Shown in pieces: positions 6,520-14,925 of a DNA stretch of 23,828 nt. Each line of letters begins with the position of its first letter. Positions within the stretch are counted from its first letter, which is position 1. The translations under genes were made by a program, and so were the position numbers. Under the pieces are notes generated by a model. It made no database searches. It saw nothing but the letters and a program-made list of their open reading frames with translations, and was not told the origin of the DNA. The stretch comes from Hydrogenophilales bacterium RIFOXYD1_FULL_62_11. GTDB taxonomy: Bacteria; Pseudomonadota; Gammaproteobacteria; Burkholderiales; Thiobacillaceae. The stretch is from NCBI GenBank assembly GCA_001802655.1, contig MGZO01000090.1, forward strand, positions 2,047 to 25,874, written 5' to 3'.

Positions 6520-6545
6520 GTCGCCCCGAAGTTATTCGGGGCGAC
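6520..6545 (+). terminator. Perfect hairpin after dsrC, possible partial terminator or attenuator
   Basis: GTCGCCCCGAA (6520-6530) and TTCGGGGCGAC (6535-6545) form a perfect 11-bp stem with a GTTA loop, followed by TTTGATTCT. The T-tract is short and broken, so termination would be partial at best. Position directly after dsrC and 80 nt before dsrM would favour dsrC-rich transcripts. Confidence 0.55.
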
Positions 6546-6624
6546 TTTGATTCTGGATGTGTGTTTCCAAATTGAATGTAAAAGCGTTTGATTCGTAAAC
6601 AGATATGTGGTTAGGGGAGTGGGT

Positions 6625-7359
6625 TTGTCTACTGTAACGATTATTTATGCTGGTTTGTTCTACATCGCAACTTTGTTGCTCGTGGCAGGCTTGGCGTACA
6701 AAATATTTGACTACAGCCGCACGCCTGCGCCGCTGAAAATCCCGACCACCCCGGCGCCCACGACGCAAACGGGAGTGGTGTATCGCATGGCAAAGGAAGT
6801 GGTTCTGTTTGAATCGCTGTTCAAATCCAACAAGTGGATTTGGGTATTCGGCTGGCTGTTCCACTTCGGTCTTTTACTGGTGTTGCTAAGGCATCTCCGT
6901 TATTTCACCGAACCCGTGTGGTTCTGGGTCAATATCGTTCAGCCATTTGGGAAATATGCCAGCATCATGATGGTAGTTGGCTTAATTGGTTTGCTGGCGC
7001 GTCGCTTTCTGGTTGACCGGGTGCGCTACATTTCAACTCCGTCAGATTACTTGATGCTGGTGCTGATCATCGTGATTGGCGCATCGGGCATGTTGATGAC
7101 CTTTGTTGCGCATACTGACATTGTGGCGCTCAAGACGTTTTTTATGGGGTTGATGTACTTTGATGTGCAACCAGTTCCGCAGGATCCCATTTTGTTGGTG
7201 CATCTTGCATTGGTGGCACTGCTGATGCTCATTTTTCCGATCAGCAAGCTGTTGCATGCTCCGGGAGTATTTTTCAGTCCCACCCGCAATCAGGCTGACA
7301 ACCCACGTGAAAACCGCCACGTGGCAGCATGGGCGGCTCGACTTGATCAGAAAAACTGA
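6625..7359 (+). CDS. dsrM: DsrM, membrane cytochrome b subunit of DsrMKJOP
   Basis: About 244 residues, a NarI-like di-heme b cytochrome with about five membrane helices (for example IIYAGLFYIATLLLVAGLAY, WVFGWLFHFGLLLVLL, LLVHLALVALLMLIF). Membrane histidines in FHFG, LRHLRYF, VAHTD and LVHLAL are candidate heme ligands. It exchanges electrons with the quinone pool and passes them to or from DsrK. The start is uncertain: TTG at 6625 is preferred because AGGGGAG lies at the right distance and it leaves a compact N-terminus; in-frame GTGs at 6607 and 6619 are alternatives without a good ribosome binding site. Confidence 0.93.
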   Translation: MSTVTIIYAGLFYIATLLLVAGLAYKIFDYSRTPAPLKIPTTPAPTTQTGVVYRMAKEVVLFESLFKSNKWIWVFGWLFHFGLLLVLLRHLRYFTEPVWFWVNIVQPFGKYASIMMVVGLIGLLARRFLVDRVRYISTPSDYLMLVLIIVIGASGMLMTFVAHTDIVALKTFFMGLMYFDVQPVPQDPILLVHLALVALLMLIFPISKLLHAPGVFFSPTRNQADNPRENRHVAAWAARLDQKN

Positions 7360-7409
7360 TTCGTTGAATCCGATTTACGAAAATACAAGTACGGATAAAG
7401 GACTCGCTA

Positions 7410-8933
7410 GTGGCTGCTGCTGAATTTGATATTCCAGAAATCAAGGATTACATCGAGGTACCTAAGCTTCGGGAAGGCGTCATGGCGCATGCCAAAACCT
7501 TTCTGGCGCCTAAACCTGTCCAGGACTTCATGGGTTATCCGCACGAGTTGGCCGATAACTGGAAAGAAAGCGCGCTCGAAAAAATGGGCGACTTGCTGGG
7601 TAAGTATCGCTCACTGAAAGTTTTCCTCGACGCCTGTGTGCACTGCGGTGCCTGCACCGATAAATGTCATTATTACTTGGGAACTTCAGATCCCAAAAAC
7701 ATGCCTGTTGCGCGCCAGGATTTAATGCGCCAAGTTTATCGCCGCTATTTCACAACCGCTGGAAAGTTATTTCCCAAGCTGGTAGGCGCAAAGGATTTGA
7801 CCAAAGAGGTGCTGGACGATTGGTATAACTATTACCATCAGTGTTCAGAATGCCGGCGCTGCTCTGTATTTTGTCCATACGGAATTGATACTGCTGAAAT
7901 CACCATGGCCGGACGCGAGATTCTTAATCACGTCGGTATGGGGCAGAAGTATTCAAATGAAATTCTGGGTAAAGTGCAGAAAATTGGCAATAACCTCGGA
8001 CTCCCCGGCCCAGCTTTGCTGGATACCCTTGAGGGCTTGGAGGAGGATATCGAAGCAGATACCGGTGTAGCTGTTAAATTACCTATCGATGTAAAAGGCG
8101 CAGAAGTCTTGTTGGTTACGCCTTCAGCCGACTTTTTCTCTGAGCCTCATGTTGAATCACTCATTGGCTACGCCAAAGTTTTTCATGCTGCGGGTATAAG
8201 CTGGACGCTTTCTACGCATGCCTCAGAGGCTGGCAACTTCGGCCTTTTCAATGGCAACTACGAAACTATGCGCAAGGTGGCGATGCGGATTCGTGATGCT
8301 GCGCTCGAACTTGGGGTCAAACGCATTGTTGTAGGTGAATGTGGGCATGCATGGCGAGTTGCCTATAGTTTCTGGAATACCCTGACAGGTATTGGTTATG
8401 GAGCAGACGATCCATTTTCGATCGAATTGCAGAAGCAATTAGATCCGAACTATCCACAGCCACAGCACATTTGCGAATTGACCAATGATTTGATCCAGTC
8501 CGGTAGGATCAAGGTAGATCCTTCGCTCAACGATGACCTGATCGTTACCTATCACGATTCCTGTAATGTGGCTCGTGCATCGCGCATGGGAACCGAACCC
8601 GGAGGCCAATTCACCATTCCGCGTGAGTTGATTAAATCCGTGGTTAATAATTTCCATAATATGGCGGACGACACCATTTATGAGTCTACTTTCTGTTGTG
8701 GCGGCGGCGGCGGGCTGCTAACAGATGATTTGATGGAAGTCAGGGTCAAAGGCGCGTTGCCACGCGTTACGGCTCTGAACAATGTCGTCAAAGAGCACAA
8801 GGTCAACTTTATGGCCACGATCTGCGCCATCTGCAAGGCGCAGTTCACCAAGGTATTGCCCAAATATGGCTTCGACATGAGCATGGTGGGCGGGGTGCAT
8901 CAATTGGTCAGCAAGGCAATTAAGCTGGACTGA
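7410..8933 (+). CDS. dsrK: DsrK, HdrD-like iron-sulfur catalytic subunit of DsrMKJOP
   Basis: A 507-residue cytoplasmic membrane-associated protein related to heterodisulfide reductase HdrD. Two N-terminal [4Fe-4S] motifs are seen: Cys76, 79, 82, 86 (CVHCGACTDKC) and Cys145, 148, 151, 155 (CSECRRCSVFC). The C-terminal CCG-type catalytic region has Cys429-Cys430 (FCCGGGGGL) and Cys472/Cys475 (ICAIC), the ligand set for the unusual cluster that handles disulfides and is proposed to act on the DsrC CysA-CysB disulfide. GTG start at 7410 is supported by AAAGGA 7 nt upstream. Lies between dsrM and dsrL. Confidence 0.97.
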   Translation: MAAAEFDIPEIKDYIEVPKLREGVMAHAKTFLAPKPVQDFMGYPHELADNWKESALEKMGDLLGKYRSLKVFLDACVHCGACTDKCHYYLGTSDPKNMPVARQDLMRQVYRRYFTTAGKLFPKLVGAKDLTKEVLDDWYNYYHQCSECRRCSVFCPYGIDTAEITMAGREILNHVGMGQKYSNEILGKVQKIGNNLGLPGPALLDTLEGLEEDIEADTGVAVKLPIDVKGAEVLLVTPSADFFSEPHVESLIGYAKVFHAAGISWTLSTHASEAGNFGLFNGNYETMRKVAMRIRDAALELGVKRIVVGECGHAWRVAYSFWNTLTGIGYGADDPFSIELQKQLDPNYPQPQHICELTNDLIQSGRIKVDPSLNDDLIVTYHDSCNVARASRMGTEPGGQFTIPRELIKSVVNNFHNMADDTIYESTFCCGGGGGLLTDDLMEVRVKGALPRVTALNNVVKEHKVNFMATICAICKAQFTKVLPKYGFDMSMVGGVHQLVSKAIKLD

Positions 8934-8995
8934 TTTCAGCAGCAGGCTGATTGCGATTTTTTATCTTTAGTTACGTACGCGTTAGGAGAACCAGC

Positions 8996-10963
8996 ATGGC
9001 TGTCACGACGAATAAAGCAAAAACCGAAGGCGTTTCATGGCGTCGTTATAAGGATGGCGAGACCGAGGCGAACATTCGCTCGGCTCAGGACATGATTTTC
9101 CAGGCCAGCTGGACGCACAAGTGCCCGGAATACATGCTGTCCACTCCGCCGTGCCAAGGCTCCTGCCCGGCCGGTGAAGACATTCGCGGCTATCTGAACA
9201 TCGCGCGTGGAATCGAGAAGCCGCCTGCAGGTGTGACTTGGCAGCAGTATGCTTTCGAGCGTATTACATCGGCCAACCCGTTTCCCGCCGTAATGGGTCG
9301 CGTGTGCCCGGCGCCGTGCGAATCGGGCTGTAACCGCAACATGGTCGAAGACCATGTGGGTATTAACTCGGTCGAGCACTTCGTTGGCGACTGGGGTATC
9401 GAGAACAACATGAAATTCACGCCGGCTGCAGCCTCAACCGGTAAGAAAGTTGCCATTATCGGTGCTGGCCCGGCCGGCCTAGCAGCAGCTTACCAGCTGC
9501 GCCTGAAAGGCCACGGCGTGACCATATTCGATGAGCACGAAGAACTGGGCGGCATGATGCGTTACGGCATTCCTGGCTTCCGTACGCCGCGCGAAATGCT
9601 TGACTCTGAAATCGGTCGCATCATTGAAATGGGCGTCGAAACGCGTCTCAAGACCCGCGTTGGAACTGACGTCAGCTATGACGCCATCGACAAGGAATTT
9701 GATGCCATCTTCATGGCTATGGGCGCACAGGCTGGCCGTCCGTTGCCGGTTCCCGGCGCTGAAGCGCCAAACTGCGTGACCGCAGTGGCATTTCTGCGTG
9801 CATTTAACGAAGGTCGCCTGCAACACGTGGGCAACCGCGTCGTTGTGATCGGCGGCGGTGACACCTCGATTGACGTTGTGACAGTCGCTCGCCGTTTGGG
9901 TAATGTGACCAAAATGGGTACAACTGACGAGCGTCCGAGTGCTGAAAACGTGATTTCAGGCCACATGGCTCACGATGTGGCATCGATATCCGCACGTGAC
10001 GGCGCTGAAGTCGTACTCGTTTCGCGTGCCACCATCGATAAGATGAACGCCAGCAAGCACGAAATCGAACACGCCCTGCAGGAAGGAATCGAGATCTTGG
10101 GTGGCGTAACCCCGATTGCGGTTGTACTTGATGAAAAGGGCCGTGCAACTGCGCTGCGTGTTTCCGACTTCGTGATGGAAGGCAAGGAAACCAAGCTGGT
10201 TGAAGGCACCGAGCGTGATCTGCCTGCTGACCTGATCGTGTCCGCGATCGGTCAAGGTGTTGATTTCACCGGCATCGAGCAGTTCAATAACAACAATGGT
10301 CTTATCAAGGCAGACAAGAATTATCGCTTCCCCGGCAGCGAGAAAGTCTTTGTCGGCGGCGACGTGATTCGTCCGCACTTGCTGACCACTGCTATTGGTC
10401 ACGCTTCGATTGCCGTTGACGGGATTGACGCATTCCTCTCCGGCAAAAAAGAGCTCGACAAGCGCCCGAAAGTGGATGTCCATCACTTTGACCAAATCCG
10501 CAAATGGTTGGAAACCGGTCACGAATACAGCGAAATTCACACTCAGGAATGGGGTACCTCCGAGCGCAAGGATTTGCTGCATAACTTTGAAGATCGTTCG
10601 GCTCGCCACATCATTCCGCATAACGAACTGTTCCTGGGCCATTTCCCTGCTGTGGAACGTCATATTCGCGATGTCACCGTCCTGGATAAGGAAGGCGCGC
10701 TGGGTAACTTTGAAGAGCGTCTGCATGCGTTGTCGGATAAAGAAACTATTGACGAAGCCAAGCGCTGCATGTCTTGCGGTCAGTGTTTTGAATGCGATAA
10801 CTGTATTGTCTATTGTCCGCAGACCGCTGTTTTCAAAGTGAAGAAAAAGGACAATCCCACCGTCGGTCGTTACGTTGATACCGATTATGGCAAGTGCATC
10901 GGCTGTCACATTTGCGCTGATGTGTGCCCGACGGGCTATATCGTAATGGGTATGGGTGACTGA
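8996..10963 (+). CDS. dsrL: DsrL, NAD(P)H-linked iron-sulfur flavoprotein
   Basis: 655 residues from ATG 8996 (AGGAG 7 nt upstream; the open frame to 8951 has no ribosome binding site). Related to the small subunit of glutamate synthase. Order: N-terminal Fe-S region (PPCQGSCPAG, GRVCPAPCESGC), FAD-binding GAGPAG at 156-161, NAD(P)-binding GGGD at 286-289, then two C-terminal ferredoxin clusters with Cys591, 594, 597, 600, 603, 607 and Cys634, 637, 640, 644. DsrL is known to pair with DsrAB and link sulfide oxidation to NAD(P)+ reduction in sulfur oxidisers. The linkage to dsrEFH fits the oxidative form. Subtype (DsrL-1A, 1B or 2) was not determined. Confidence 0.97.
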   Translation: MAVTTNKAKTEGVSWRRYKDGETEANIRSAQDMIFQASWTHKCPEYMLSTPPCQGSCPAGEDIRGYLNIARGIEKPPAGVTWQQYAFERITSANPFPAVMGRVCPAPCESGCNRNMVEDHVGINSVEHFVGDWGIENNMKFTPAAASTGKKVAIIGAGPAGLAAAYQLRLKGHGVTIFDEHEELGGMMRYGIPGFRTPREMLDSEIGRIIEMGVETRLKTRVGTDVSYDAIDKEFDAIFMAMGAQAGRPLPVPGAEAPNCVTAVAFLRAFNEGRLQHVGNRVVVIGGGDTSIDVVTVARRLGNVTKMGTTDERPSAENVISGHMAHDVASISARDGAEVVLVSRATIDKMNASKHEIEHALQEGIEILGGVTPIAVVLDEKGRATALRVSDFVMEGKETKLVEGTERDLPADLIVSAIGQGVDFTGIEQFNNNNGLIKADKNYRFPGSEKVFVGGDVIRPHLLTTAIGHASIAVDGIDAFLSGKKELDKRPKVDVHHFDQIRKWLETGHEYSEIHTQEWGTSERKDLLHNFEDRSARHIIPHNELFLGHFPAVERHIRDVTVLDKEGALGNFEERLHALSDKETIDEAKRCMSCGQCFECDNCIVYCPQTAVFKVKKKDNPTVGRYVDTDYGKCIGCHICADVCPTGYIVMGMGD

Positions 10964-10965
10964 GC

Positions 10966-11469
10966 GTGGCAGGCAAGATGAAACGTTTGCTGGCCGTCGG
11001 TGTGGTCGTTCTGGCTACAGCCGCACTGGCGTGGGCGGGAGTTGAATCAACATCCGCCCCCAAGGTCGGAGTTGCATCCAAACCTGTTATCACCAAAGCA
11101 TTAAAAGGTGAGCAGTGTGTGGAGGATACTGACTATATGCGGCGTAATCACATGGAATTACTGGACCATCACCGTGACGAAACGGTTATCCAGGGGGTTC
11201 GAAGCAAAAAATACAGCCTCAAGGAATGTATCAACTGCCATGCAAGTGAAAAGTCCGGTAGTGTAGCCAAAGATAAGGATGACTTTTGTGTGAGTTGTCA
11301 TAGCTATGCTGCAGTCAAGATTGACTGTTTTGAATGCCATTCAACGAAGCCGCAAGGGTCTATGGCGATGCATCCGTTAAATGCTGAGACAGCACATTAC
11401 GCGCACAAGTTGGCCGCCCATTCAAAAGATAAAATAAGTGCAGAAGCTATGGCTGGGATATCGCAATGA
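10966..11469 (+). CDS. dsrJ: DsrJ, periplasmic triheme cytochrome c of DsrMKJOP
   Basis: 167 residues from GTG 10966, two nt after dsrL; ATG at 10978 is an alternative start. An N-terminal hydrophobic segment (LLAVGVVVLATAALAWAG) acts as signal or anchor. Three CXXCH heme sites are present: CINCH (88-92), CVSCH (108-112), CFECH (121-125). Cys51, in EQCVEDTDYMRRNHM, matches the conserved cysteine known as distal ligand of the unusual His/Cys heme of DsrJ, and nearby His and Met residues are other distal-ligand candidates. Its TGA overlaps the ATG of dsrO by 4 nt, indicating coupling. Confidence 0.95.
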   Translation: MAGKMKRLLAVGVVVLATAALAWAGVESTSAPKVGVASKPVITKALKGEQCVEDTDYMRRNHMELLDHHRDETVIQGVRSKKYSLKECINCHASEKSGSVAKDKDDFCVSCHSYAAVKIDCFECHSTKPQGSMAMHPLNAETAHYAHKLAAHSKDKISAEAMAGISQ

Positions 11470-12239
11470 ATGAAAATAAACCCATCGTAGATAATCCAGT
11501 CTCGCCAGACCGTCGACGTTTTGTCGGTGTGGCAGCTGCTGCTGCAGGGGTCAGTCTGGCTCCTGGAGTCATGTTGATGGAAGTAGCGCACGGCCGTCCG
11601 GAAAGTCAGGCGGCTAGTAGTGCCGTACGCTGGGGCATGCTTGTTGATGCGACTAAATGTGAGTCCGGATGTGATGACTGTGTCACAGCCTGTAGTACTG
11701 AAAATGGCTGGACCCCGGTAGATCAAAGCGTGCATAAAAAGCAGGCACCTCAATGGATTCGCAAGCTGGAACTGCAGAATCCCCTGACGCAGATGGAAAC
11801 CAATCTGCCGATGATGTGCCAGCATTGTGCAGATGCGCCGTGCGTCGATGTATGTCCCACCGGGGCTTCATTCAAACGCGCCGATGGGATTGTTTTGGTA
11901 AATCGCCATACTTGTATCGGCTGCCGTTACTGCATGATGGCGTGCCCGTACAAAGCCCGTTCACTGGTGCATGAGTCTTTGAACGATACGCAAAAGCCAG
12001 ACGTTCCTCGCGGCATAGGTTGCGTTGAATCGTGCACTCTTTGCGTTCAAAAAATTGACCGAGGTGACGGCACAACCGCTTGCGTTGAAGCTTGCACAGC
12101 TTCAGGGCATAACGCCCTGTTGTTCGGCGACATGAACGATCCCGAAAGCGAGATCTCCAAGCGTCTACGTGAACTGCCAACCAAGCAGGTACGAGCAGAC
12201 CTTAATCTCAATCTCGGCGTTCGCTATCACGGAATCTAA
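11466..12239 (+). CDS. dsrO: DsrO, Tat-exported periplasmic iron-sulfur subunit of DsrMKJOP
   Basis: 257 residues. The N-terminus has a twin-arginine signal (DRRRFVG at 15-21, then AAAAAGVSLAPG). Four [4Fe-4S] motif groups follow as in the DmsB/HybA family: Cys65, 69, 72, 76; Cys118, 121, 126, 130 (CQHCADAPCVDVC); Cys150, 153, 156, 160 (CIGCRYCMMAC); and a group including Cys186, 190, 193, 206 and 210. It would relay electrons between DsrJ and the membrane subunit DsrP. The start overlaps the dsrJ stop (ATGA), and dsrP begins 6 nt after its stop. Confidence 0.97.
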   Translation: MNENKPIVDNPVSPDRRRFVGVAAAAAGVSLAPGVMLMEVAHGRPESQAASSAVRWGMLVDATKCESGCDDCVTACSTENGWTPVDQSVHKKQAPQWIRKLELQNPLTQMETNLPMMCQHCADAPCVDVCPTGASFKRADGIVLVNRHTCIGCRYCMMACPYKARSLVHESLNDTQKPDVPRGIGCVESCTLCVQKIDRGDGTTACVEACTASGHNALLFGDMNDPESEISKRLRELPTKQVRADLNLNLGVRYHGI

Positions 12240-12245
12240 TTCAAC

Positions 12246-13448
12246 ATGGCAAGCATCACTTTCCGCGAAGTAGAGGGCAGCAGCCTAAAGTATTGGCTGC
12301 TTTTTGGAGGCCTGGGCCTTTTTGTACTGTTCGGTGCACTGGCTTGGAATTACATGCATCATCATGGCCATGTTGTTACGGGCATGGATAACCAGATCGT
12401 TTGGGGATTACCGCATGTATTTGCCGTGTTCTTGATCGTTGCTGCGTCGGGTGCACTTAACGTAGCATCGATCGCCTCGGTTTTTAATCAAAAAATGTAT
12501 AAGCCCCTAGCTCCGCTTTCTGCGGTTCTAGCACTGGCTCTGATGTTGGGGGGATTGCTTGTCCTCGTGCTTGATTTGGGCCGATCTGACCGCTTGATCG
12601 TTGCAATGACCCATTTCAACTTCAAGTCCATGTTTACCTGGAACGTTTTTCTCTATTCCGGTTTCTTCGGGTTGGTTGGTATTTACCTATGGACAATGCT
12701 CGATCGATCGGTTGCTGGATACGCTAAAACAGCAGGCACAGCTGCCTTCATCTGGCGGCTGATCCTGACTACCGGTACAGGTTCCTTGTTCGGATTCCTA
12801 ATTGCTCGTGAACTGTATGGAAGTTCTATGCTTGCGCCGATGTTCATCATCATGTCGTTTGCTTATGGTTTGGCTGTTTACTTGATGGTTCTTGCCGCGG
12901 CATATGCATGGACAGGGCGGCCTTTAGGTGATGCAGTGATGTTACGGCTCAAGAATCTACTGGCAGTATTTGTGGCAGCGGTTCTCTACTTCACAGTGGT
13001 GTTTCACTTGACCAACCTTTATTTTGCCAAGATGGAGGGGGTTGAAGCTTTTGTCCTGCGTGATGGCGGCATCATTACCACGTTGTTCTGGGTGGGGCAG
13101 ATCGTAATTGGTTGCATCCTTCCCTTGTTTATTCTTTTGACGAATCTTGGCAAGACGCGCGTCTGGATCATGATTGCCAGCGGACTCATTATCCTTGGCG
13201 GTATGGCTCAAATGTACGTAACCATTATTGGCGCACAGGCTTACCCGCTGGACATGTTCCCAGGGCTACTCGAAAGTAGCAGCTTTGCTGATGGTCAGTT
13301 TCATACCTACTCGCCCAGTGTTCCTGAGTTTTTCCTCGGGTTCGGTGGTGTGGCAATTGCCTTGCTGGCCACTCTGTTCGGCATCAAGGTTTTACGCCTT
13401 CTTCCAGCAAGTCTGGATGATGCGACTGTCGCCAGACTGGAACACTGA
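12246..13448 (+). CDS. dsrP: DsrP, NrfD-type membrane subunit of DsrMKJOP
   Basis: A 400-residue polytopic membrane protein of the NrfD/PsrC family with roughly ten hydrophobic helices (for example YWLLFGGLGLFVLFGALAWN near 16-35 and LSAVLALALMLGGLLVLVLD near 93-112). It lacks Fe-S motifs. It is thought to be a second quinone-interacting module working with DsrO and DsrJ. Only 6 nt separate it from dsrO. It is the last gene of the respiratory complex, and a perfect hairpin follows its stop. Confidence 0.95.
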   Translation: MASITFREVEGSSLKYWLLFGGLGLFVLFGALAWNYMHHHGHVVTGMDNQIVWGLPHVFAVFLIVAASGALNVASIASVFNQKMYKPLAPLSAVLALALMLGGLLVLVLDLGRSDRLIVAMTHFNFKSMFTWNVFLYSGFFGLVGIYLWTMLDRSVAGYAKTAGTAAFIWRLILTTGTGSLFGFLIARELYGSSMLAPMFIIMSFAYGLAVYLMVLAAAYAWTGRPLGDAVMLRLKNLLAVFVAAVLYFTVVFHLTNLYFAKMEGVEAFVLRDGGIITTLFWVGQIVIGCILPLFILLTNLGKTRVWIMIASGLIILGGMAQMYVTIIGAQAYPLDMFPGLLESSSFADGQFHTYSPSVPEFFLGFGGVAIALLATLFGIKVLRLLPASLDDATVARLEH

Positions 13449-13454
13449 AAGATA

Positions 13455-13480
13455 GCCGATCGACCATGGGTTCGATCGGC
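13455..13480 (+). other. Perfect hairpin between dsrP and dsrN
   Basis: GCCGATCGA (13455-13463) and TCGATCGGC (13472-13480) form a perfect 9-bp stem with an 8-nt loop, starting 7 nt after the dsrP stop. No T-tract follows. Likely protects the 3' end of the upstream mRNA or delays the ribosome/polymerase before the second hairpin at the dsrN start. Confidence 0.6.
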
Positions 13481-13526
13481 GAATGGTCAGCATTAACCAT
13501 CTCATGATCAATAATGAAGCAAATCT

Positions 13527-13550
13527 ACGCGGGGCTAATATGCCCCGCGT
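13527..13550 (+). promoter_or_regulatory. GC-rich hairpin enclosing the dsrN start codon
   Basis: ACGCGGGGC (13527-13535) and GCCCCGCGT (13542-13550) form a perfect 9-bp, mostly G-C stem around TAATAT. The dsrN ATG (13540-13542) lies in the loop and first stem base, and the only G-rich ribosome-binding candidate (GGGG) is buried in the stem. CTTTATTT follows, so the element also has the shape of an intrinsic terminator. Either translational occlusion or attenuation of dsrN-dsrR-cysG is plausible. Confidence 0.6.
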
Positions 13551-14910
13551 CTTTATTTCCGCTGCTCACAAATCCTCTGGCAAGACGACTCTTACGCTCG
13601 GCCTGTGTGCCGCCCTCACACAAAGGGGCCACACTGTTCAACCGTTTAAAAAGGGGCCGGATTACATTGATCCGTTATGGCTGGGAATGGCGGCTGGGCG
13701 TCCCTGCTATAACCTTGATTTTCACATGATGACCCGTGTGGAAATTGAGCAACAGTTCGACCATGCATCCCGCAACAGCCATATTAGTTTGATCGAGGGT
13801 AATAAAGGCCTGTATGACGGGCTTGATCTTGACGGTAGCAACAGTAATGCAGCGTTGGCCAAATTGTTGGGTGCGCCTGTCATTCTGGTAATTGATGCAC
13901 GTGGCATGACGCGCGGAGTGGCACCCCTGATTCTGGGATATCAGGCGTTCGACCCGGAGATTAATATTGCCGGCGTGATACTCAATAATTTAGGCGGAAC
14001 CCGGCATGAATCCAAGCTGCGCGCAGTCATTGAGCATTACACGGATGTCGAGGTAATTGGCGCGGTGCAGTTTGACGCAAGCATGCAAATAGCGGAGCGT
14101 CATCTCGGCTTGGTGCCGGCTAATGAGCAGGATGCCGCACGTAAACAAATACGGCATGTGGGTGACCGCGTGGCAGAACAAGTTGACCTGGAGCGATTTG
14201 TGGCTGTGGGCGATAGCGCTAAACCATACCAATGCCAACCCGCACGAATTGTCCGCACAGCGGGACAGCCTATACGCATTGGCATCGCGCACGATCAGGC
14301 TTTCGGCTTCTATTACAGTGAAGACTTGGAGACTTTGCGTGCTTCAAATGTCGAGTTGATTCAGATAGATACGATTAGAGACCCAGATTTACCCGCGCTT
14401 GACGGATTGGTCGTCGGAGGCGGTTTTCCTGAGGTCTTCATGGCTGAGTTGGAGGCCAATATTTCGTTACGCAGCCAGATCAGGCTCGCCGTTGCTAATG
14501 GACTGCCGACTTACGCAGAATGTGGCGGACTGATGTATTTGTCGCAAAGCCTGAGTTGGCAAGGGCAAACCCGGCAGATGGTTGGGCTGGTTCCGGGAAA
14601 CACGGTTATGCATGAACGGCCGGTGGGCCGAGGCTATGCGGTGCTGCAGCCAACGGGTAACGACCACTGGCAGGAGCCTGACAACATACCTGCTCATGAG
14701 TTTCACTATTCAAGCTTGGAAAACCTGCCACCCGACTCCATATACGCTTACAACGTCAAACGTGGGCATGGGATAGATGGGCGGCGTGATGGTTACCAAT
14801 TGCATAACTTGCTGGCTGGTTATGTCCATCGCCGCGGCTCGGGTACCCGCGGCTGGATTGCCCCATTTTTACAACAGGTTCGCGCGCACAAGGCGCTTGC
14901 GGCCACTTGA
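13540..14910 (+). CDS. dsrN: DsrN, cobyrinate a,c-diamide synthase-like siroheme amidase
   Basis: 456 residues from ATG 13540. CbiA/CobB family: an N-terminal ATP-binding domain with P-loop SSGKTT (MPRVFISAAHKSSGKTTLTL) and a C-terminal class I glutamine amidotransferase domain with nucleophile Cys328 (AECGGLMYLS) and histidine 389 (HEFHYS). DsrN is known from Allochromatium to make the siroamide form of siroheme found in DsrAB. The start is chosen because the P-loop domain normally begins right at MPRV; an in-frame ATG at 13483 would add 19 residues. The gene is set apart from dsrP by two hairpins. Confidence 0.95.
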   Translation: MPRVFISAAHKSSGKTTLTLGLCAALTQRGHTVQPFKKGPDYIDPLWLGMAAGRPCYNLDFHMMTRVEIEQQFDHASRNSHISLIEGNKGLYDGLDLDGSNSNAALAKLLGAPVILVIDARGMTRGVAPLILGYQAFDPEINIAGVILNNLGGTRHESKLRAVIEHYTDVEVIGAVQFDASMQIAERHLGLVPANEQDAARKQIRHVGDRVAEQVDLERFVAVGDSAKPYQCQPARIVRTAGQPIRIGIAHDQAFGFYYSEDLETLRASNVELIQIDTIRDPDLPALDGLVVGGGFPEVFMAELEANISLRSQIRLAVANGLPTYAECGGLMYLSQSLSWQGQTRQMVGLVPGNTVMHERPVGRGYAVLQPTGNDHWQEPDNIPAHEFHYSSLENLPPDSIYAYNVKRGHGIDGRRDGYQLHNLLAGYVHRRGSGTRGWIAPFLQQVRAHKALAAT

Positions 14911-14925
14911 TTTCGAGGTATTTCC

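Noticed and set aside
8936..8960. Short inverted repeat TCAGC/GCTGA followed by T-rich sequence between dsrK and dsrL
   Set aside because: Only 5 bp of stem and the T run is displaced; too weak to call a terminator or regulatory hairpin.
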